This document shows, one piece after another, positions 1 to 8,282 of a stretch of 64,000 nucleotides of DNA (positions are counted from its first letter, which is position 1; every line of letters begins with the position of its first letter). The stretch is from Bacteroidota bacterium. Its GTDB lineage: Bacteria > Bacteroidota > Bacteroidia > 2-12-FULL-35-15. The stretch lies in the NCBI GenBank assembly GCA_029237775.1, contig JAQZBR010000002.1, positions 496,001 to 560,000 of the forward strand, read 5' to 3'. The translations under genes were made by a program, and so were the position numbers. The notes beneath the pieces were generated by a model, which was given only the letters and a program-made list of their open reading frames with translations, had not been told where the DNA came from and ran no database searches.

Positions 1-60
1 GATCCCCAGCCGGATCCGGTTTTCAAAAGCCTTGTTTAAATATTGTATGTAGTTTTTCAA
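1..60 (-). CDS. Winged-helix transcriptional regulator, N-terminal 20 codons only
   Basis: Only the first 20 codons lie in the window; the gene runs off the left edge. I read it from a TTG start (reverse complement of 58-60). The visible residues, including LNKAFENRIRLGI, match the start of the small winged-helix regulators (HTH_34/MarR-like type) that in Bacteroidota usually follow a small membrane-protein gene. In the same frame a TAA lies 15 nt upstream of the TTG, so no earlier start is possible. A purine stretch (AGAGAG) precedes it. It starts 15 bp after the stop of the upstream membrane-protein gene, so the two are probably one transcript. The family call rests on very few residues. 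Confidence 0.5.
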   Translation of the reverse strand, partial: MKNYIQYLNKAFENRIRLGI

Positions 61-75
61 AGTAGTGTCTCTCTT

Positions 76-723
76 TTAACTTTCTCTTTCATATTTGAAA
101 TACATAAGCCCGCCATAAATTATGTGCATCACTCCAAATCCTATTGCCCAGAAGAATAAACCGTACCCAATGTAGAGTGAGGCTGCAAGCCCTAAAATGA
201 TCTCACAGATCCCGAGATATCGTATATCATTAAAAGTGTACTTACTTGCATTGATCAAAGCAAGTCCGTAAAATATCAGTGTTGCCGGAGCAACCATTCC
301 AATGTCCCCATGAAATAATAATATGAGACAAAACAAGCCTCCAGTGATCAATGGGATCGCTAAGTTTATCAATAAACGTTTAGCAGTCTGGTCCCAAATG
401 CTGATCCCTCTCTTCTTTGAATTCCTCATCGTCAGAAGAACACCGGTAAGTAAAGAAGCGCACAAAACAGATGCGGCAACTACACATAAATAATTAATAA
501 GATCATTAACAGCATCTGCCCTTCCGGTCCTGTTCAGATCTATCATATTACGATAGTTTTCTGCATATGCCCCTATCTTGTTATAGGCCAGCACAGCACC
601 AATCAAAGCAAACACTCCGGCAAATACCCCGGACAATCCGCTTAAAGAAATGAAACGTGAAGAGCGCTCCATCATGGAACGGATCTCTGTTAGTGCCTGC
701 AAGTGTTCTTTTCTGTCTTCCAT
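76..723 (-). CDS. Four- to six-helix membrane protein paired with the regulator
   Basis: The 215-aa protein is read from the ATG at 723; an in-frame start 42 bp upstream would translate the inverted repeat at 740-758 and is less likely. An amphipathic N-terminus of about 30 residues is followed by hydrophobic segments near residues 30-50, 80-105, 120-165 and 170-210, so it is an inner-membrane protein. I recognise no enzymatic domain. The winged-helix regulator gene follows at once. Such membrane-protein plus regulator pairs are common in this phylum and are usually thought to control themselves; the inverted repeat before this gene fits that. Function unknown. Confidence 0.75.
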   Translation of the reverse strand: MEDRKEHLQALTEIRSMMERSSRFISLSGLSGVFAGVFALIGAVLAYNKIGAYAENYRNMIDLNRTGRADAVNDLINYLCVVAASVLCASLLTGVLLTMRNSKKRGISIWDQTAKRLLINLAIPLITGGLFCLILLFHGDIGMVAPATLIFYGLALINASKYTFNDIRYLGICEIILGLAASLYIGYGLFFWAIGFGVMHIIYGGLMYFKYERES

Positions 724-739
724 TTTAGTATTATAAAAG

Positions 740-758
740 TACTTTGTAACGCAAAGTA
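740..758 (-). promoter_or_regulatory. Perfect 7-bp inverted repeat, candidate operator
   Basis: TACTTTG-TAACG-CAAAGTA is a perfect inverted repeat with a 5-bp spacer. It lies 16 bp upstream of the start codon of the membrane-protein gene that heads a regulator-containing operon. Half-site length and spacing suit a dimeric winged-helix protein, so autoregulation by the gene cut at the left edge is a reasonable inference. A hairpin in the 5' leader is the alternative. Confidence 0.5.
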
Positions 759-874
759 AATACATAAAATTGTATTTGCCAAATTTTTTTTGTTTTTTTT
801 CAATTCATCCCTAAACCGAATGGTCACAGCCGAAATGATTATTTAATTCAGCGGAAAAATCTTATACTTGTGCT

Positions 875-1660
875 ATGGTAAACCTGTTTGTAACGGCATT
901 CATCTCTGTCCATCTCATCGATGTTGTGGACGTTTTGCTGGTCGCGCTTCTTATTTACCAGCTTTATTACCTCATTAAAGGCACTGCTGCGATCAATATC
1001 TTTATCGGGATCCTTTTATTCTATCTGTTATGGATCGTTGTAAAGGCTCTTAATATGCAGCTTTTTGGAAGTATTCTCGGAAAATTCATTGATGTAGGGT
1101 TTATAGCCTTATTGATCGTGTTTCAACAAGAGCTGAGACGGTTCCTCTTATTTATTGGTACATCCGACATATTTACAAAAGGCAGATTCTTTGATTTTAA
1201 ATGGCACATGAGTACTGTCCAGAAGATGGACATAAACGCAATTGTAAAAGCCTGCAGGAATATGAGCGAAAGCAAGACAGGTGCGATCATTATCATAACA
1301 AAAAATAACGAGCTTAAATTTTACGCGAATACAGGAGATTCTATTGAAGCCAAAGTTTCTGTGCGCATGATCGAAAGTGTTTTTTATAAGAATTCCCCTT
1401 TGCATGATGGAGCGCTGATCATATCCGGCAATGAAATAGTGGCTGCGAGATGCGTTCTGCCTGTTACTGAAAACAATGATTTTCCGGCTCATCTCGGAAT
1501 GCGCCACCGTGCAGCTGTCGGAATAACCGAGAACACAGATGCGATTGCGGTTGTTGTATCGGAGCAAACAGGCGAAATTTCCTTCTCAAAGGAAGGCGAC
1601 CTGAAGCATGCACTTTCACACGAAAGATTAAGAGAATTGCTGGAAAAAGAATTCAGTTAG
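875..1660 (+). CDS. cdaA: Diadenylate cyclase CdaA (c-di-AMP synthase)
   Basis: The 261-aa membrane enzyme makes cyclic di-AMP from two ATP. The N-terminus has three hydrophobic helices (about residues 10-30, 37-57, 68-85), followed by a DisA_N-type DAC domain. The two signature motifs are intact: DGA at 178-180 (in LHDGALI) and RHR at 210-212. Length and topology fit the CdaA/YbbP class rather than DisA. In relatives the gene often follows folP; here the upstream neighbour is divergent, so cdaA is the first gene of its unit and nothing on the same strand follows closely. A near-consensus -7 box (TATACTTG, 863-870) lies 4 nt before the ATG. Confidence 0.93.
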   Translation: MVNLFVTAFISVHLIDVVDVLLVALLIYQLYYLIKGTAAINIFIGILLFYLLWIVVKALNMQLFGSILGKFIDVGFIALLIVFQQELRRFLLFIGTSDIFTKGRFFDFKWHMSTVQKMDINAIVKACRNMSESKTGAIIIITKNNELKFYANTGDSIEAKVSVRMIESVFYKNSPLHDGALIISGNEIVAARCVLPVTENNDFPAHLGMRHRAAVGITENTDAIAVVVSEQTGEISFSKEGDLKHALSHERLRELLEKEFS

Positions 1661-1761
1661 AATAAATGTGAAACATGCAGGCTAAATATGAGATCACATC
1701 TCTGCGAAACCTTCGATGGAAACAACTAAGAAATTCATAGATCCTACAATTCTAAAATTGC

Positions 1762-2322
1762 CTACTTCCCTCTGTTCTTTTTCTCAAACTCCTTAATTAG
1801 TTCTTCATCCGATTTACCGAGATTTTTTATTGCTGCTTTAGCATCAGAAGCATAAGGCAGATCAGGATACTTTTGTATGACCTGCTCGTAAATCAGTTTA
1901 GCTCCTGCATCATCATTTAGAAAATTATCCATCAAGTATCCCTGAAGATACAGGCTTTCTGCCTGAAGCTTAAAATCAGGATACTTCGAAGTGATCGTCT
2001 GGTAATACCCCAAAGCCTGCTTATACTGCTGATTGGCGGTTGAAATTTCACCGGCTTTGAAAAGAAAATCCGGAGTCAAAGAATCATTTGGATAGTATTT
2101 TGCAAAGTCGTCATAGGCTTTTACTGCAAGCGCTGCTGTGTTCGGATTTAGAGTTACCGATTTGTGCATTTCGGATTCGTACTTGTTGATCTGATTTAAC
2201 AAGGCATCTCTCGGATCAGTTTTTTGAGCTTCCGCCTTCTGTTCATTTTTTTCTTCATTATTTCCGCAAGAGATCGCTCCTGCTAAAATTGCTGCCGCTA
2301 AAAATACTTTTACAATTCTCAT
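1762..2322 (-). CDS. TPR lipoprotein (BamD/YbgF-like repeats)
   Basis: The 186-aa protein has a lipoprotein signal peptide; the lipobox ends at Cys19 (AISC), then a charged linker rich in E and K. The body carries about three TPR-like helical pairs (for example FLFKAGEISTANQQYKQALGY and ESLYLQGYLMDN), typical of outer-membrane TPR lipoproteins. It is shorter than BamD (about 240-270 aa), so I do not call it BamD. AAAGGAGAGT directly before the ATG is one of the better Shine-Dalgarno-like sequences in the window. It lies 35 bp downstream of def on the same strand and is probably co-transcribed with ruvX and def. Confidence 0.8.
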   Translation of the reverse strand: MRIVKVFLAAAILAGAISCGNNEEKNEQKAEAQKTDPRDALLNQINKYESEMHKSVTLNPNTAALAVKAYDDFAKYYPNDSLTPDFLFKAGEISTANQQYKQALGYYQTITSKYPDFKLQAESLYLQGYLMDNFLNDDAGAKLIYEQVIQKYPDLPYASDAKAAIKNLGKSDEELIKEFEKKNRGK

Positions 2323-2357
2323 ACTCTCCTTTTATTTTCGGGGATGATTCTGAATTA

Positions 2358-2951
2358 CTATTTATTCGGAAAACGCATTTTATAATCCACCTTGATATTA
2401 CCTTTTGATATATCCGTCAGTTTGCCTTTCAGCAATCGTCTGCGGAGCGGATTGATATGATCAACGAACAGCTTCCCTTCTATATGATCATATTCGTGCT
2501 GAATGACCCTTGCAACGATCCCTTCATATGTTTCGTCATGAAATTTAAAATTTTCATCATAATACTGAATATGCACTTTTGGTTTGCGGTAAACATCTTC
2601 GCGGATCTTTGGGATGCTCAGGCAACCTTCATTAAAGGCCCACTCCTCACCTTCTTCCTCAACTATCCTTGCGTTGATAAAAGTCTTTTTAAAATTCTCC
2701 ATCATGGCGAGTTCCTCTTTTGTGAATTCGCTTTCTTCGTCATCTTTTGCTTCAGCAAACGGTTTAGCATCCACAATGAATAACCTGATAGCCTTCCCGA
2801 TCTGCGGGGCTGCAAGCCCTACACCGGAAGAATTATACATTGTTTCATACATATCGCTGATCAGCTTTTCCAGTCCCGGATAATCCTTTTCAATTTCAAC
2901 TCCTGTCTTCCGTAAAACAGGATCACCATATGCTATAATCGGTAAAATCAT
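2358..2951 (-). CDS. def: Peptide deformylase
   Basis: The 197-aa metalloenzyme removes the formyl group from the N-terminal Met of new proteins. All three family motifs are present: GVGLAAPQIG (43-52), EGCLSIP (108-114, metal ligand Cys110) and QHEYDHIEG (151-159, metal ligands His152 and His156, catalytic Glu153). An acidic insert around residues 66-85, before motif 2, is longer than in E. coli Def; such inserts occur in Bacteroidota. It follows ruvX with a 14-bp gap, an arrangement (ruvX-def-TPR protein) that I believe recurs in the phylum. Confidence 0.96.
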   Translation of the reverse strand: MILPIIAYGDPVLRKTGVEIEKDYPGLEKLISDMYETMYNSSGVGLAAPQIGKAIRLFIVDAKPFAEAKDDEESEFTKEELAMMENFKKTFINARIVEEEGEEWAFNEGCLSIPKIREDVYRKPKVHIQYYDENFKFHDETYEGIVARVIQHEYDHIEGKLFVDHINPLRRRLLKGKLTDISKGNIKVDYKMRFPNK

Positions 2952-2965
2952 TAATTAGAATTGTA

Positions 2966-3388
2966 TTAAAAATTATTTTTTTTCTTCTCTAAATAGCTTT
3001 GAAGGATAATGGTGGCGCTTATCTCATCTACCAGCTCCTTATTCTGACGGGCCATTTTTTTTAGGCCACTGTCAATCATGGTCTGAAAAGCCATCTTTGA
3101 AGTAAACCTCTCATCCATTCTTTCAACCTTTATTTCCGGAAACGTACGTTTAAGATGAACTACAAAAGGTTCTATAAATCTCGCTGAATCGGAAGGTTCA
3201 TTATTCATTCGTTTCGGCTCTCCAACCACTATACATTCCACGGCTTCTTTCGCAATATAATTCTTCAGAAACTTAACAAGGTCTTTTGAATGCACAGTTG
3301 TTAATCCTGTAGCAATGATTTGCAATGGATCTGTAACCGCAATCCCAACTCGTTTGCTCCCATAATCAATTGCCATGATCCGCGCCAT
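2966..3388 (-). CDS. ruvX: RuvX/YqgF-type Holliday junction resolvase
   Basis: The 140-aa protein has the RNase H-like YqgF fold. Conserved acidic positions are visible: Asp8 in AIDYG, Glu57 in VVGEP, the DERFTS motif (92-97) and Asp121 in VDEISATIIL. The family is linked to Holliday junction processing and pre-16S rRNA 5' maturation. It is the first gene of a minus-strand run with def and the TPR lipoprotein. A TAnnTTTG-type -7 box (TACTTTTG, 3394-3401) ends 5 nt before the ATG. The divergent neighbour is dapD. Confidence 0.93.
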   Translation of the reverse strand: MARIMAIDYGSKRVGIAVTDPLQIIATGLTTVHSKDLVKFLKNYIAKEAVECIVVGEPKRMNNEPSDSARFIEPFVVHLKRTFPEIKVERMDERFTSKMAFQTMIDSGLKKMARQNKELVDEISATIILQSYLEKKKNNF

Positions 3389-3393
3389 GGGTG

Positions 3394-3401
3394 CAAAAGT
3401 A
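3394..3401 (-). promoter_or_regulatory. -7 box before ruvX
   Basis: Read on the minus strand the sequence is TACTTTTG, a perfect TAnnTTTG match to the Bacteroidota primary sigma -7 element. Only five bases separate it from the ruvX ATG, which predicts a very short or absent leader. No -33 TTTG was seen at the standard distance. Confidence 0.4.
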
Positions 3402-3458
3402 ATAAAAATAAGCTCAATCGTCTACATCATTGTCACGAGCTTTTAAGGCAAAAAAGGA

Positions 3459-3466
3459 TATATTTG
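3459..3466 (+). promoter_or_regulatory. -7 box before dapD
   Basis: TATATTTG matches the TAnnTTTG consensus and lies 26 bp before the dapD ATG. A TTG at 3430-3432 is about 26 bp upstream, further than the usual 19-21, so the -33 element is uncertain. Confidence 0.45.
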
Positions 3467-3492
3467 CGCTTGTAAAAAACACAATTTGAATT

Positions 3493-4299
3493 ATGAAAGA
3501 TATCATTGAAGCAGCGTGGGAAAACAGGGAATTACTGAAGGACGAAAAGACGCTTACTACTATCAGGGAAGTTGTAGAAAAACTCGATAAGGGAACACTT
3601 CGCGTTGCGGAACCCAATGGGGATAACTGGCAGGTGAATGAATGGGTAAAAAAGGCCGTGATCCTGTATTTTCCAATCCAGAAAATGGAAACAATTGAAG
3701 TTGGCATCTTCGAGTTTCATGATAAAATGAAATTGAAAACAAACTACGCTGATCTGGGTGTTCGTGTAGTTCCGAATGCTGTAGCACGTTACGGAGCGTT
3801 TCTGGCAAAAGGTGTGATCATGATGCCGAGCTATGTGAATATAGGCGCTTATGTTGACAGTGGTACAATGGTGGACACATGGGCAACTGTTGGCTCATGT
3901 GCACAGATCGGAAAAGATGTTCACCTTAGTGGTGGTGTTGGCATTGGTGGGGTTCTGGAACCCGTGCAGGCTGCCCCGGTGATTATAGAGGACGGTTGTT
4001 TTATCGGCTCACGGTGTATAGTAGTTGAAGGCGTTCGTGTTCAGAAGGAAGCGGTATTGGGAGCAAATGTTGTCCTGACAAAATCAACGAAGATCATTGA
4101 CGTTACCGGCACAGAACCCAAGGAATATAAAGGTATTGTGCCGCCACGTTCAGTGGTAATTCCCGGCTCTTACACCAAGAAATTTACTGCAGGTGAATTT
4201 CAGGTTCCTTGCGCACTTATAATTGGTCAGCGTAAAGAGAGTACAGATCTTAAAACTTCCCTTAACAACGCATTAAGGGAGTATGATGTAGCTGTATAG
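3493..4299 (+). CDS. dapD: Tetrahydrodipicolinate N-succinyltransferase
   Basis: The 268-aa enzyme succinylates tetrahydrodipicolinate in the succinylase branch of lysine and diaminopimelate synthesis, so it supplies peptidoglycan precursors. The N-terminal helical part (1-60) is followed by left-handed beta-helix hexapeptide repeats across roughly residues 100-210 (MPSYVNIGAYVDSGTMVDTW, IGKDVHLSGGVGIGGVLEP, IEDGCFIGSRCIVVEGVRV). The usual C-terminal strand region follows. Length is as expected for DapD. It stands alone between ruvX (divergent) and a glycosyltransferase gene about 100 bp downstream. Confidence 0.95.
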   Translation: MKDIIEAAWENRELLKDEKTLTTIREVVEKLDKGTLRVAEPNGDNWQVNEWVKKAVILYFPIQKMETIEVGIFEFHDKMKLKTNYADLGVRVVPNAVARYGAFLAKGVIMMPSYVNIGAYVDSGTMVDTWATVGSCAQIGKDVHLSGGVGIGGVLEPVQAAPVIIEDGCFIGSRCIVVEGVRVQKEAVLGANVVLTKSTKIIDVTGTEPKEYKGIVPPRSVVIPGSYTKKFTAGEFQVPCALIIGQRKESTDLKTSLNNALREYDVAV

Positions 4300-4401
4300 T
4301 TGATTGTTGATTGGGAGATTAGGTGAGTCACCTTGCACGACTCCCTCCTTCAAGGAGGGGCGGGGTGGTGAGAGATTAAAACAAAATTTAGAATCTGAAC
4401 A
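4300..4401. repeat. Intergenic repeat element with G/C-rich palindrome
   Basis: The gap begins with a TTGATTGTTGATTGGGAGATTAGG stretch related to the elements at 6153-6200 and 35385-35468. It continues with a palindrome, CCCTCCTT-C-AAGGAGGG (4343-4350 and 4352-4359), then CGGGGTGGTG. It has no coding potential. The palindrome resembles short dispersed palindromic units common in Bacteroidota intergenic regions and might also end dapD transcription, but no T-run follows. Confidence 0.45.
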
Positions 4402-5520
4402 ATGAACATAGGGTTTGATGCAAAGAGAGCATATTTGAATAACAGCGGACTTGGCAATTATGCCAGGACACTAATAAAATCCCTGGATGAATATTATCCT
4501 GAGAATAACTATCATTTGTTTACCACGCGTCTTTCCGAAAATGATTTTTCAAGGCAAATGGATTCTTTAAAGAACATTTCCATTCATGAGCCTGTCAGCT
4601 TTATTGATAAAAAGTTAAGGTCCCGCTGGAGGTCTTTCGGAATTACAAATGTGCTGAAAGAACAATCGCTGGATATTTATCATGGCCTGAGTAATGAATT
4701 GCCTTTCAATATCAATGAGTTTAAGGGTAAAAAAATTGTTACCATCCATGATCTGATATTTGTCCGCTTTCCAAAATTGTATCCCTATCTCGACAGAAAG
4801 ATCTACAACAAAAAATTCAGGCATGCCTGCGATGTTGCGGATACGATCATTTCGATCAGTGAAGAAACAAAAAAGGACATTGAAAAATTTTATTTCATTC
4901 CGGATAACAAGATAAAAGTGATCTACCAGAGCTGTGATGAAGCATTTTATTCCGCTTATTCAGAGGATGATTTAAAGGCCGTTGTAGAAAAATATTTACT
5001 CCCTCAAAAATATCTTCTGTATGTTGGGACAATTGAAGAGCGTAAAAACCTTCTAACCATTGTAAAGTCCCTGCTTCAGGTTAAAGATATCCCACTTGTG
5101 GTCATTGGAAAAAAGAAAAGTTATTTTGAAAAGGTGAAAGACTTTTTGGAAAAAAACAATTTGAAACACCGCGTGATCTTTCTGCAGAATGTTGATAATG
5201 CTGATCTTCCTGTCATCTATCAAAAAGCAGAAGTATTCATATTCCCTTCACTTTTTGAAGGCTTCGGAATTCCGATCATTGAAGCCTTGACCAGCAAAAC
5301 ACCGGTTATCACTTCAAAAGGGGGATGTTTTCCGGAAGCCGGAGGTCCTGATACTATCTATATTGATCCTTTAAATGAAAATGAGCTTGCCGGGCATATC
5401 AATAATTTATTGAGCTCTTCATCTCTTCGCAAAGAGATGTCTGAGAAAGGATTTGAGTATGCTAAACGCTTCCATCCTAAAGCTGTAACAGCGCAGGTGA
5501 TGGATATTTATAAGAGTTAG
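4402..5520 (+). CDS. Family 1/4 glycosyltransferase (GT-B fold)
   Basis: The 372-aa cytoplasmic, membrane-associated enzyme is of the GT4 type. The N-terminal acceptor domain starts with the glycine-rich GLGNYAR loop (17-22); the C-terminal nucleotide-sugar domain starts near YVGTIEERKNL (208-217) and contains the EGFGIPIIEA signature (286-295) with the two spaced Glu residues of the family. It resembles polysaccharide-type mannosyl- or rhamnosyltransferases, but substrate cannot be told from sequence. There are no other capsule or O-antigen genes nearby, which is unusual for this class. Confidence 0.88.
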   Translation: MNIGFDAKRAYLNNSGLGNYARTLIKSLDEYYPENNYHLFTTRLSENDFSRQMDSLKNISIHEPVSFIDKKLRSRWRSFGITNVLKEQSLDIYHGLSNELPFNINEFKGKKIVTIHDLIFVRFPKLYPYLDRKIYNKKFRHACDVADTIISISEETKKDIEKFYFIPDNKIKVIYQSCDEAFYSAYSEDDLKAVVEKYLLPQKYLLYVGTIEERKNLLTIVKSLLQVKDIPLVVIGKKKSYFEKVKDFLEKNNLKHRVIFLQNVDNADLPVIYQKAEVFIFPSLFEGFGIPIIEALTSKTPVITSKGGCFPEAGGPDTIYIDPLNENELAGHINNLLSSSSLRKEMSEKGFEYAKRFHPKAVTAQVMDIYKS

Positions 5521-5587
5521 CATCTCATTATCTACTGTTCTAATTTGTATATTCGTATTGCCTGAATCACATAATCGATTATCTCTC

Positions 5588-6151
5588 ATGGAGGATGAAA
5601 TAAAAAACGCATTGGAAGTACTTCGGAAGGGAGGCACCATACTTTACCCCACAGACACCGTTTGGGGCATCGGGTGTGACGGACGCAATAAAGAGGCTGT
5701 GGCGAAAGTATTTAAGATCAAGCAACGTGCAGAATACAAAAGCATGGTGGTGCTTGTTTCTGATCACACCATGTTGAACCGGTACGTTAAGGAAGTTCCG
5801 GAAGTGGCCTGGGATCTATTGGAAGCCGCTGATACTCCTTTAACGATCATCTATCCTGATGCCAGGATGCTTGCGGAGAATGTGATTGCTGCGGATGGTA
5901 GTGTTGGGATCAGAATAGTTAAGGATGAATTTTGTAAGACTCTCATTCATAAATTCGGAAAGCCTCTTGTTTCAACCTCCGCTAACATAAGCGGTGAGAC
6001 GGCACCTTCTTCATTCAATGACATTAAGATCGACATTTTAAATAACGTTGATTACATAGTAAATTTGAGACAGAAAGAAATCAATAATACTCAACCATCG
6101 ACTATAATTAAAGTAGCAATGAATGGTGAGATCAAAATCATCAGGAAGTAG
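5588..6151 (+). CDS. tsaC: L-threonylcarbamoyladenylate synthase (YrdC/Sua5 family)
   Basis: The 187-aa enzyme makes threonylcarbamoyl-AMP from Thr, bicarbonate and ATP, the first step of tRNA t6A37 formation. I chose the ATG at 5588, 30 bp after the first ATG, because the family begins right before the GGTILYPTDTVWGIGCDG motif. KxR (KIKQR) and the STSANISG motif are present. It lacks the C-terminal Sua5 domain (full Sua5 is about 340 aa), so it is the short TsaC-like form. Two other tRNA genes (CCA enzyme, miaA) follow within 3.5 kb on the same strand. Confidence 0.93.
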   Translation: MEDEIKNALEVLRKGGTILYPTDTVWGIGCDGRNKEAVAKVFKIKQRAEYKSMVVLVSDHTMLNRYVKEVPEVAWDLLEAADTPLTIIYPDARMLAENVIAADGSVGIRIVKDEFCKTLIHKFGKPLVSTSANISGETAPSSFNDIKIDILNNVDYIVNLRQKEINNTQPSTIIKVAMNGEIKIIRK

Positions 6152-6152
6152 A

Positions 6153-6200
6153 CTATGGGAGATTAGGCATTAGGAGATTGGGAATTGGGATATCAGGTTA
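6153..6200. repeat. GGAGATT-type degenerate intergenic repeat
   Basis: Short units of the kind GGGAGATTAGGCATTAGGAGATTGGGAATTGGG repeat here imperfectly. Similar text occurs at 4302-4325 and 35385-35468, always between genes. No ORF and no stable hairpin. Confidence 0.4.
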
Positions 6201-6235
6201 TTTTGAGGCCACTGGAATTTATAATGCAGCATTTT

Positions 6236-6272
6236 AATTTATATTCATAATCTATCATTTATAATTTCATTA
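6236..6272 (+). repeat. AT-rich ATTTATCATTTATAATT element abutting a start codon
   Basis: The sequence TTTATATTCATAATC then TATCATTTATAATTTC ends 3 nt before the ATG at 6273. Near-identical text precedes the starts at 8283, 37319 and 58848. It could be a promoter-leader or translation-enhancing A/U-rich leader, or simply a dispersed repeat. Confidence 0.45.
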
Positions 6273-6725
6273 ATGGAAAGCATATTCAAACAAAGTGACA
6301 ATCAAAAGTTAATAGACAGGATCAATAAACTGACAAATTCATCTGCCAACCAGTGGGGAAAAATGAATGTTGCTCAGATGCTCGCTCATTGCCAGTCGCC
6401 TTTGAATGTTGCTTTTGGTGAGCATAAGATAAAGCGCGGACTGATCTCTATCCTTTTCGGAAAAATGATCAAGAATAAACTTATGAAGGATGACAAACCT
6501 TTCGACCGTAACCTGCCTACAGATAAAACATTTATCGTAGTCGATCAGCGTGAATTCGATAAGGAAAAAAATCGGCTTATCGAACTCATCAAACGCTTTG
6601 CGGAAAAAGGTGAGAATGGCCTCACCAAAGATCCTCACCCTTTTTTTGGAAAATTAACCGGACATGAGTGGGACGTTCTGCAGTGGAAACACCTGGATCA
6701 TCATTTAAGACAATTTGGTGTTTAA
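6273..6725 (+). CDS. DUF1569 family protein (DinB-like fold expected)
   Basis: The 150-aa soluble protein has the DUF1569 pattern: an N-terminal SANQWGKMNVAQMLAHCQ stretch with a conserved His, and a C-terminal HPFFGKLTGHEWDVLQWKHLDHHL segment with several His residues. These positions resemble the metal-binding helices of DinB/YfiT-like four-helix bundles. The biochemical role is not known. The next gene starts 12 bp after its stop, so they are likely co-transcribed. Confidence 0.8.
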   Translation: MESIFKQSDNQKLIDRINKLTNSSANQWGKMNVAQMLAHCQSPLNVAFGEHKIKRGLISILFGKMIKNKLMKDDKPFDRNLPTDKTFIVVDQREFDKEKNRLIELIKRFAEKGENGLTKDPHPFFGKLTGHEWDVLQWKHLDHHLRQFGV

Positions 6726-6737
6726 ACTTCCACACGC

Positions 6738-8153
6738 TTGAAAACAAAACTAACACACCCTATATTTCCTGTAATTTCAGCCTGTGCCGATGAGATGAAT
6801 GTGAAAGCATTCGTTATTGGCGGTTGGGTGCGAGACCTTCTGCTTGATCGCCCGAGCAAGGATATTGACATTGTCGCCATTGGCAGTGGTATTGAGCTGG
6901 CCGAACGTGTTGCAAAAAAGCTGGGCGATCAATACCATGTAAATACATACAAGAATTTTGGAACGGCACAGATCGTATTTGGAGACTATGATATTGAATT
7001 TGTTGGCGCGCGAAAAGAATCCTATCGTACTGAAAGCCGCAAACCGATAGTAGAAGATGGTACGCTTGAGGATGATCAGAACAGAAGGGATTTCACAATC
7101 AATGCACTTGCAATTTCACTGAACGGAGCTAATTACGGAGAACTTCTTGATCCGTTTAACGGCAGACAGGATATGACAGACAAAGTTATCCGCACTCCTC
7201 TCGATCCCGATATCACATATTCTGACGACCCTTTAAGGATGATGCGGGCAATTCGTTTCGCAACCCAATTAAATTATATCATCGAGGAAAAATCTCTCGC
7301 CAGCATTTCCAGAAACAAGGAGCGAATCAAGATAATTTCAAAGGAAAGGATCACAGATGAGATCAATAAGATCATTCTTGCCAAACAACCATCCATAGGT
7401 TTTAAATTATTGTTTGATACTGGACTGCTGCATTATATTTTCCCGGAAATGACAGCACTTTACGGTGTTGAAGTCCGGAATGGAAAATCCCACAAGGATA
7501 ATTTCTATCATACGCTGGAAGTGCTTGATAATATCTGCAAGACCACTGATGACCTGTGGCTTAGATGGGCTGCTATCTTGCACGACATTGCCAAACCACC
7601 GACAAAGCGCTTCGAACCGGATCATGGCTGGACCTTTCACGGTCATGAAGACAAAGGAGCCAGAATGGTTCCTAAAATATTCGCACAATTGAAATTACCG
7701 CTGAATGACAAAATGAAGTATGTGCAAAAACTTGTACTGCTCCATCTTCGTCCGATTGTTCTTGCAAAAAGCGATATAACAGACAGTGCGGTTCGCAGAC
7801 TTCTTTTCGAAGCCGGAGATGATATTGATGATCTGATGAAACTTTGCGAGGCAGATATTACCTCTAAAAATGAGTACAAGGTTCAGAAATATCTTAAGAA
7901 TTTCGAGCTTGTCAGGAAGAAATTAAAGGACATTGAAGAAAAGGACAAAGTCAGAAACTGGCAGCCTCCGATCAGTGGCGAGGATATTATCAACACATTT
8001 GATATTCCTGCCGGCCCCCAGGTAGGAATACTAAAAAACGCGATCCGGGAAGCGATCCTTGATGGAATTATTCCTAACGACCGTGAGCAGGCATTTAATT
8101 TTATGGTTACTGAAGCTGAGAAACTTGGCTTGAAAATTAAACCTGAAGATTAA
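6738..8153 (+). CDS. cca: CCA-adding enzyme / poly(A) polymerase family with HD domain
   Basis: The 471-aa protein has a class II nucleotidyltransferase head (GGWVRD at 28-33, catalytic DID at 42-44, RRxD-like [10 protein letters not shown]) and an RNA-binding neck, then an HD phosphohydrolase domain (LHDIAKPPT, His282-Asp283). It adds or repairs tRNA 3' CCA. The start is TTG at 6738; homologues begin at this point ([10 protein letters not shown]), and the next Met (residue 20) would cut into the domain. The gene is 12 bp downstream of the DUF1569 gene. Confidence 0.92.
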   Translation: MKTKLTHPIFPVISACADEMNVKAFVIGGWVRDLLLDRPSKDIDIVAIGSGIELAERVAKKLGDQYHVNTYKNFGTAQIVFGDYDIEFVGARKESYRTESRKPIVEDGTLEDDQNRRDFTINALAISLNGANYGELLDPFNGRQDMTDKVIRTPLDPDITYSDDPLRMMRAIRFATQLNYIIEEKSLASISRNKERIKIISKERITDEINKIILAKQPSIGFKLLFDTGLLHYIFPEMTALYGVEVRNGKSHKDNFYHTLEVLDNICKTTDDLWLRWAAILHDIAKPPTKRFEPDHGWTFHGHEDKGARMVPKIFAQLKLPLNDKMKYVQKLVLLHLRPIVLAKSDITDSAVRRLLFEAGDDIDDLMKLCEADITSKNEYKVQKYLKNFELVRKKLKDIEEKDKVRNWQPPISGEDIINTFDIPAGPQVGILKNAIREAILDGIIPNDREQAFNFMVTEAEKLGLKIKPED

Positions 8154-8220
8154 ATTAAAAATGTGCGGATAGCCTAATGCTTAGCTCTTTAAACAATTTT
8201 TCGTATTTTCGTTTTCGTTC

Positions 8221-8282
8221 TTATAAGTAAAAATCAGATCAATATTTATCATTTATAATTCATCATTTATAATTCCTATAGA
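8221..8282 (+). repeat. Tandem AT-rich ATTTATCATTTATAATTC element before a start codon
   Basis: Two near-copies (ATTTATCATTTATAATTC at about 8244, CATCATTTATAATTCC at about 8261) end 7 nt before the ATG at 8283. It is the clearest member of the start-abutting AT-rich family described in the findings. Confidence 0.5.

Noticed and set aside
1148-1567. Minus-strand 139-residue ORF inside cdaA
   Set aside because: It covers the conserved catalytic part of cdaA on the other strand and shows no family pattern.
1670-1710. Hairpin GAGAT-CAC-ATCTC after cdaA as a terminator
   Set aside because: The stem is only 5 bp and no T-run follows.
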